Under the pieces are notes generated by a model. The model saw only the letters and a program-made list of their open reading frames with translations. It was not told the origin of the DNA and did not search any database. The position numbers were made by a program, and so were the translations under genes. Shown here piece after piece: positions 37,055 through 41,279 of a DNA stretch of 41,279 nt (position 1 is its first letter; each line of letters starts with the position of its first letter). Origin of the DNA: Vibrio ichthyoenteri ATCC 700023 (GTDB taxonomy: Bacteria; Pseudomonadota; Gammaproteobacteria; Enterobacterales; Vibrionaceae); NCBI RefSeq assembly GCF_000222605.1, contig NZ_AFWF01000278.1:1-41279 (forward strand), written 5' to 3'.

Positions 37055-38570
<1,516 letters not shown>

Positions 38571-38574
<4 letters not shown>

Positions 38575-39206
38575 GTTTTCAAACAAGCGATGTGAACACC
38601 CTGATTGAGCGTATCGATTGGCAAAAAGTCGATGGTTTAGTCCCGGTTATCGTGCAGGATTTTCTTTCTAGCCAAGTGCTGATGATGGGTTACATGAACC
38701 AAGATGCGCTGGTGACGACAGGTGAAACGGGTCACGTGACTTTTTTCTCGCGTACTAAGCAGCGACTTTGGACTAAGGGTGAAAGTTCTGGCAACGTATT
38801 GAAATTGGTCAATGCCGCACTAGATTGTGATAACGACACTTTGTTGGTTAAAGTGACGCCAGTAGGGCCAACGTGCCATACGGGTACGACAACGTGTTGG
38901 GATGCAGACAAGCAAGAAGAGTCGCAATTGGTGTGGCTTCATCAGCTTGAACAACTCTTGGCTGATCGTAAAAATGCCGATCCAGATTCTTCCTACACCG
39001 CCAGCCTCTATGCTCGTGGTACCAAACGTATTTCGCAAAAAGTGGGCGAAGAGGGCGTTGAAGTTGCGCTTGCGGCAACGTCGGGTGACAAGGCGGAACT
39101 AGTGTGTGAATCTGCCGATTTAATTTACCACTTGTTGGTATTGCTGCAAGACCAAGGTCTGTCGTTAAATGACGTCATTAATAAACTCAAAGAACGCCAT
39201 AGTTAA
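38571..39206 (+). CDS. hisI: Bifunctional phosphoribosyl-AMP cyclohydrolase / phosphoribosyl-ATP pyrophosphatase
   Basis: HisIE fusion, steps 2 and 3 of the pathway. 211 aa. N-terminal cyclohydrolase (about 15-120): '[12 protein letters not shown]', '[19 protein letters not shown]', '[11 protein letters not shown]' and zinc Cys in '[12 protein letters not shown]'. C-terminal pyrophosphatase (about 125-211): '[29 protein letters not shown]' and '[13 protein letters not shown]'. It is the last gene of the his operon. Confidence 0.98.
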
Positions 39207-39230
39207 TTACAGTTAAGTTTCTCCTTTACT

Positions 39231-39261
39231 AAGCCGTAAGTGAATACTTACGGCTTTTTTT
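39231..39261 (+). terminator. Terminator of the his operon
   Basis: 11-bp stem AAGCCGTAAGT / ACTTACGGCTT with a 4-nt loop and a long T-tract, 24 nt after the hisI stop. Confidence 0.93.
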
Positions 39262-39578
39262 ATTCATCGCGGCTGGATAAATGCAACCATCCATATTTTT
39301 AATCGAATTGACAAATATTATAAACAAACACTATGCAGGCAGTGTCGCACTTTAACCCCTGTTTAATTTATAAAATAGTAAAAAATGTTACCACTCGAAA
39401 TATAGGGTGGTTATTAGTGTGTGTAACTTTTGTGAGTGAATTCATCGCCGGAAATAGTTATTGATTGGTTGTTCTTACTTTTAGAGTTCGTCTCTTTCAA
39501 ATCAATTTTGACATCGACTTGCTGGCAAGTGAGCTGTTTTACTCTTTAGTTCAAAAAGTGCAGGAATAGTAATAAGTC
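39262..39578. other. Intergenic region upstream of the chemotaxis receptor gene
   Basis: About 317 nt, AT-rich, without a credible frame. It presumably holds the receptor promoter. A GCCGGAAA at about 39446 recalls a flagellar sigma-28 -10 element, but no proper -35 is at the right distance. Confidence 0.45.
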
Positions 39579-41279
39579 ATGTTTAGCAAATTAAAAATAA
39601 AAACCCGTTTGATCGTTTCTATCATGCTGTTGGTCGTGTTTATATCGGCATTAGTGATCAGTCTGTCCTTTTCAAAATCGAATCAAAGCTTGCGCGAAGC
39701 GGAACAACGTGAACTTGAAGGAATATACGATATTGCATTGGCACAGATGGAAAGTCGTGGTCAATTAGCCACGTCGCTTGCCGAGGTTGTGGCACTAACG
39801 CCAGAAGTACAGCGTGATTTTGCCAATCGAGACCGAGATGCGTTGGCAGCGCGCACTGTGCCGATGTTTGAGCAACTAAAGCAAGAATTCAATGTTCGAC
39901 AATTTCAGTTTCATACTGAGCCAGCGACTTCTTTCTTCCGTGCTCATAGCCCGGCAAAGTTTGGTGATGATCTGTCGTCGTTCCGCAAAACCGTGATTCA
40001 AACCAATCAAACACAAAAGCCCGTTACCGGTCTTGAGCGTGGAGTGGCAGGGATCGGTATTCGCGGTATTGTACCGGTTTATTATCAGCAGCAGCATGTT
40101 GGTTCTGTTGAATTTGGCATGTCACTGAATCAAAGTTTTTTTGAGCAGTTTAAGGTCGCGTTTGGGGTCGATAGCAATCTATATACGTTTACCGGCGATA
40201 AGATTAATACCTTCGCGTCGACCACTAAAGAGGTCGGTCTTGTTTCTCAAACTGATATTTTAGCCGTATTTAAGGGAGAGCAAGCCTCGGCTTCTGCTCG
40301 TAGTGAATTAAACGGTGTTCCAGTGACAACCTTCTTAGCCGTTGTACCAGATTATTCCGGCCAACCTTTAGCGGTCATTGAAATCATTATGGATACAAGC
40401 CATAACGTTGCGGCCGAATCTGAGTTATTGCTTAATGCTCTAATGGGCGCAGTGATTGCACTGATTATCGGTGTACTCGTGGCCTACTTTATTGCTGTCA
40501 GCATTATTAATCCGATCAACCGTACTGCTAAAGCGATGGAAGATATTGCGCATGGTAATGGTGATTTAACCGCGCGTCTTGATGACAGCGCACGCAATGA
40601 GATCGGCGAACTTGCGGCGAGATTTAATCAGTTTTCCACAAAGGTGCATGACATCGTCGTTGATGCAAAACAAGTCGCTCTTAACTTAAACGTGTCAGCG
40701 GACCAATTGGCCAATGTCTCTGATCAAACCAATGCCAATATACAAGGGCAGCAAATTGAAATAGAGCAACTGTCTACCGCAATGAATGAGATGATTGCCA
40801 CGGTACAGGATGTCGCCCGCAATACCACTGACGCTGCAGCATCGACTGAGCTTGCTGATCAGGCCACGAGTGCGGGGCTGAGCATCGTCCAAGGAGTGGA
40901 AAGCAATATTGATCAATTGGCTGATGAAATAAAACATACCGCCCAAGCTTTGGAGAAACTAGAACTGCAAAGCTCAGAAATTGATACCGTTTTAGAGGTT
41001 ATTTTGAGCATCGCCGAGCAGACCAATTTATTGGCACTTAATGCAGCGATTGAAGCCGCGCGTGCTGGTGAGCAAGGACGTGGATTTGCGGTTGTGGCTG
41101 ATGAAGTTCGAGCTCTTGCTAGTCGAACTCAGCATTCAACCGAAGAGATAAAGCATATTATTGAAGAGCTGCAACAAGGGGCGAAATTGGCCGTTAAGAG
41201 TATGCAAGATAGCATTGTGACGACCGACCGTTTAGTTGATCAAGCGGGGAAAGCAGGGCAATCACTTAATGAGATTGAT
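39579..41279 (+). CDS. Methyl-accepting chemotaxis protein (partial, C-terminus outside window)
   Basis: Membrane chemoreceptor feeding CheA/CheW. The frame is open from the ATG at 39579 through the window edge (567 codons). N-terminal helix at about 10-28. A periplasmic sensor of about 250 residues contains '[34 protein letters not shown]', characteristic of the dCache_3 (double Cache) type. The second helix is at about 285-310. HAMP follows ('[25 protein letters not shown]'), then the signalling domain with the conserved hairpin tip '[36 protein letters not shown]'. The ligand cannot be predicted. Confidence 0.95.
   Translation, partial: MFSKLKIKTRLIVSIMLLVVFISALVISLSFSKSNQSLREAEQRELEGIYDIALAQMESRGQLATSLAEVVALTPEVQRDFANRDRDALAARTVPMFEQLKQEFNVRQFQFHTEPATSFFRAHSPAKFGDDLSSFRKTVIQTNQTQKPVTGLERGVAGIGIRGIVPVYYQQQHVGSVEFGMSLNQSFFEQFKVAFGVDSNLYTFTGDKINTFASTTKEVGLVSQTDILAVFKGEQASASARSELNGVPVTTFLAVVPDYSGQPLAVIEIIMDTSHNVAAESELLLNALMGAVIALIIGVLVAYFIAVSIINPINRTAKAMEDIAHGNGDLTARLDDSARNEIGELAARFNQFSTKVHDIVVDAKQVALNLNVSADQLANVSDQTNANIQGQQIEIEQLSTAMNEMIATVQDVARNTTDAAASTELADQATSAGLSIVQGVESNIDQLADEIKHTAQALEKLELQSSEIDTVLEVILSIAEQTNLLALNAAIEAARAGEQGRGFAVVADEVRALASRTQHSTEEIKHIIEELQQGAKLAVKSMQDSIVTTDRLVDQAGKAGQSLNEID

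Noticed and set aside
39420-39455. Sigma-28 flagellar promoter before the chemotaxis receptor
   Set aside because: GCCGGAAA resembles the -10, but there is no TAAA at the required 15-nt spacing.

Overview
The window looks like a stretch of chromosome 1 of a Vibrio (Vibrionaceae). The basis is protein-level resemblance to Vibrio and E. coli housekeeping proteins, moderate G+C, and a gene order (bioABFCD, htpX, a cfa-type lipid operon, purB-hflD-mnmA, gsk, hns, a lysine-riboswitch transporter, hisGDCBHAFI) that I recall from V. cholerae. I see no phage, transposon, CRISPR, rRNA or tRNA.

Layout. 1-2333: the end of a type I secretion locus on the minus strand (membrane-fusion protein cut by the window edge, plus its ABC exporter). 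2502-8105: minus-strand housekeeping genes xthA, roxA, ybaM (54 aa), priC, a TSUP permease broken by a one-base frameshift, and dinG. 8106-10400: a porin with a long AT-rich upstream region, and a DUF2057 secreted protein. 10419-15586: biotin genes, bioA divergent from bioBFCD, around a BirA-like operator. 15598-17050: a small unknown gene and htpX.

17088-23398: an eight-gene, tightly coupled operon (NTF2-like, SDR, FAD oxidoreductase, DUF1365, CFA-synthase-like methyltransferase, DUF2878 membrane protein, chalcone-isomerase-like secreted protein, DUF3833 lipoprotein). Its CFA-like enzyme lacks two bicarbonate-site residues of true cyclopropane synthases (Cys to Ala, His to Gln). Its promoter carries several TGTACA-type palindromic half-sites. 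This is the best candidate for a poorly described system: light- or singlet-oxygen-responsive modification of membrane fatty acids.

23419-28711: purB, hflD, mnmA, two small unknown genes and gsk. PurR-type boxes lie upstream of both purB and gsk, tying AMP synthesis and purine salvage to one regulator. 28805-31675: hns and a NhaC-type transporter under a lysine riboswitch. 31752-39261: the histidine operon hisGDCBHAFI with a leader peptide of only three His codons and a clear attenuator. 39579-end: a chemotaxis receptor, cut by the window edge.

All functional calls rest on reading the translated proteins against remembered families. No search was run.
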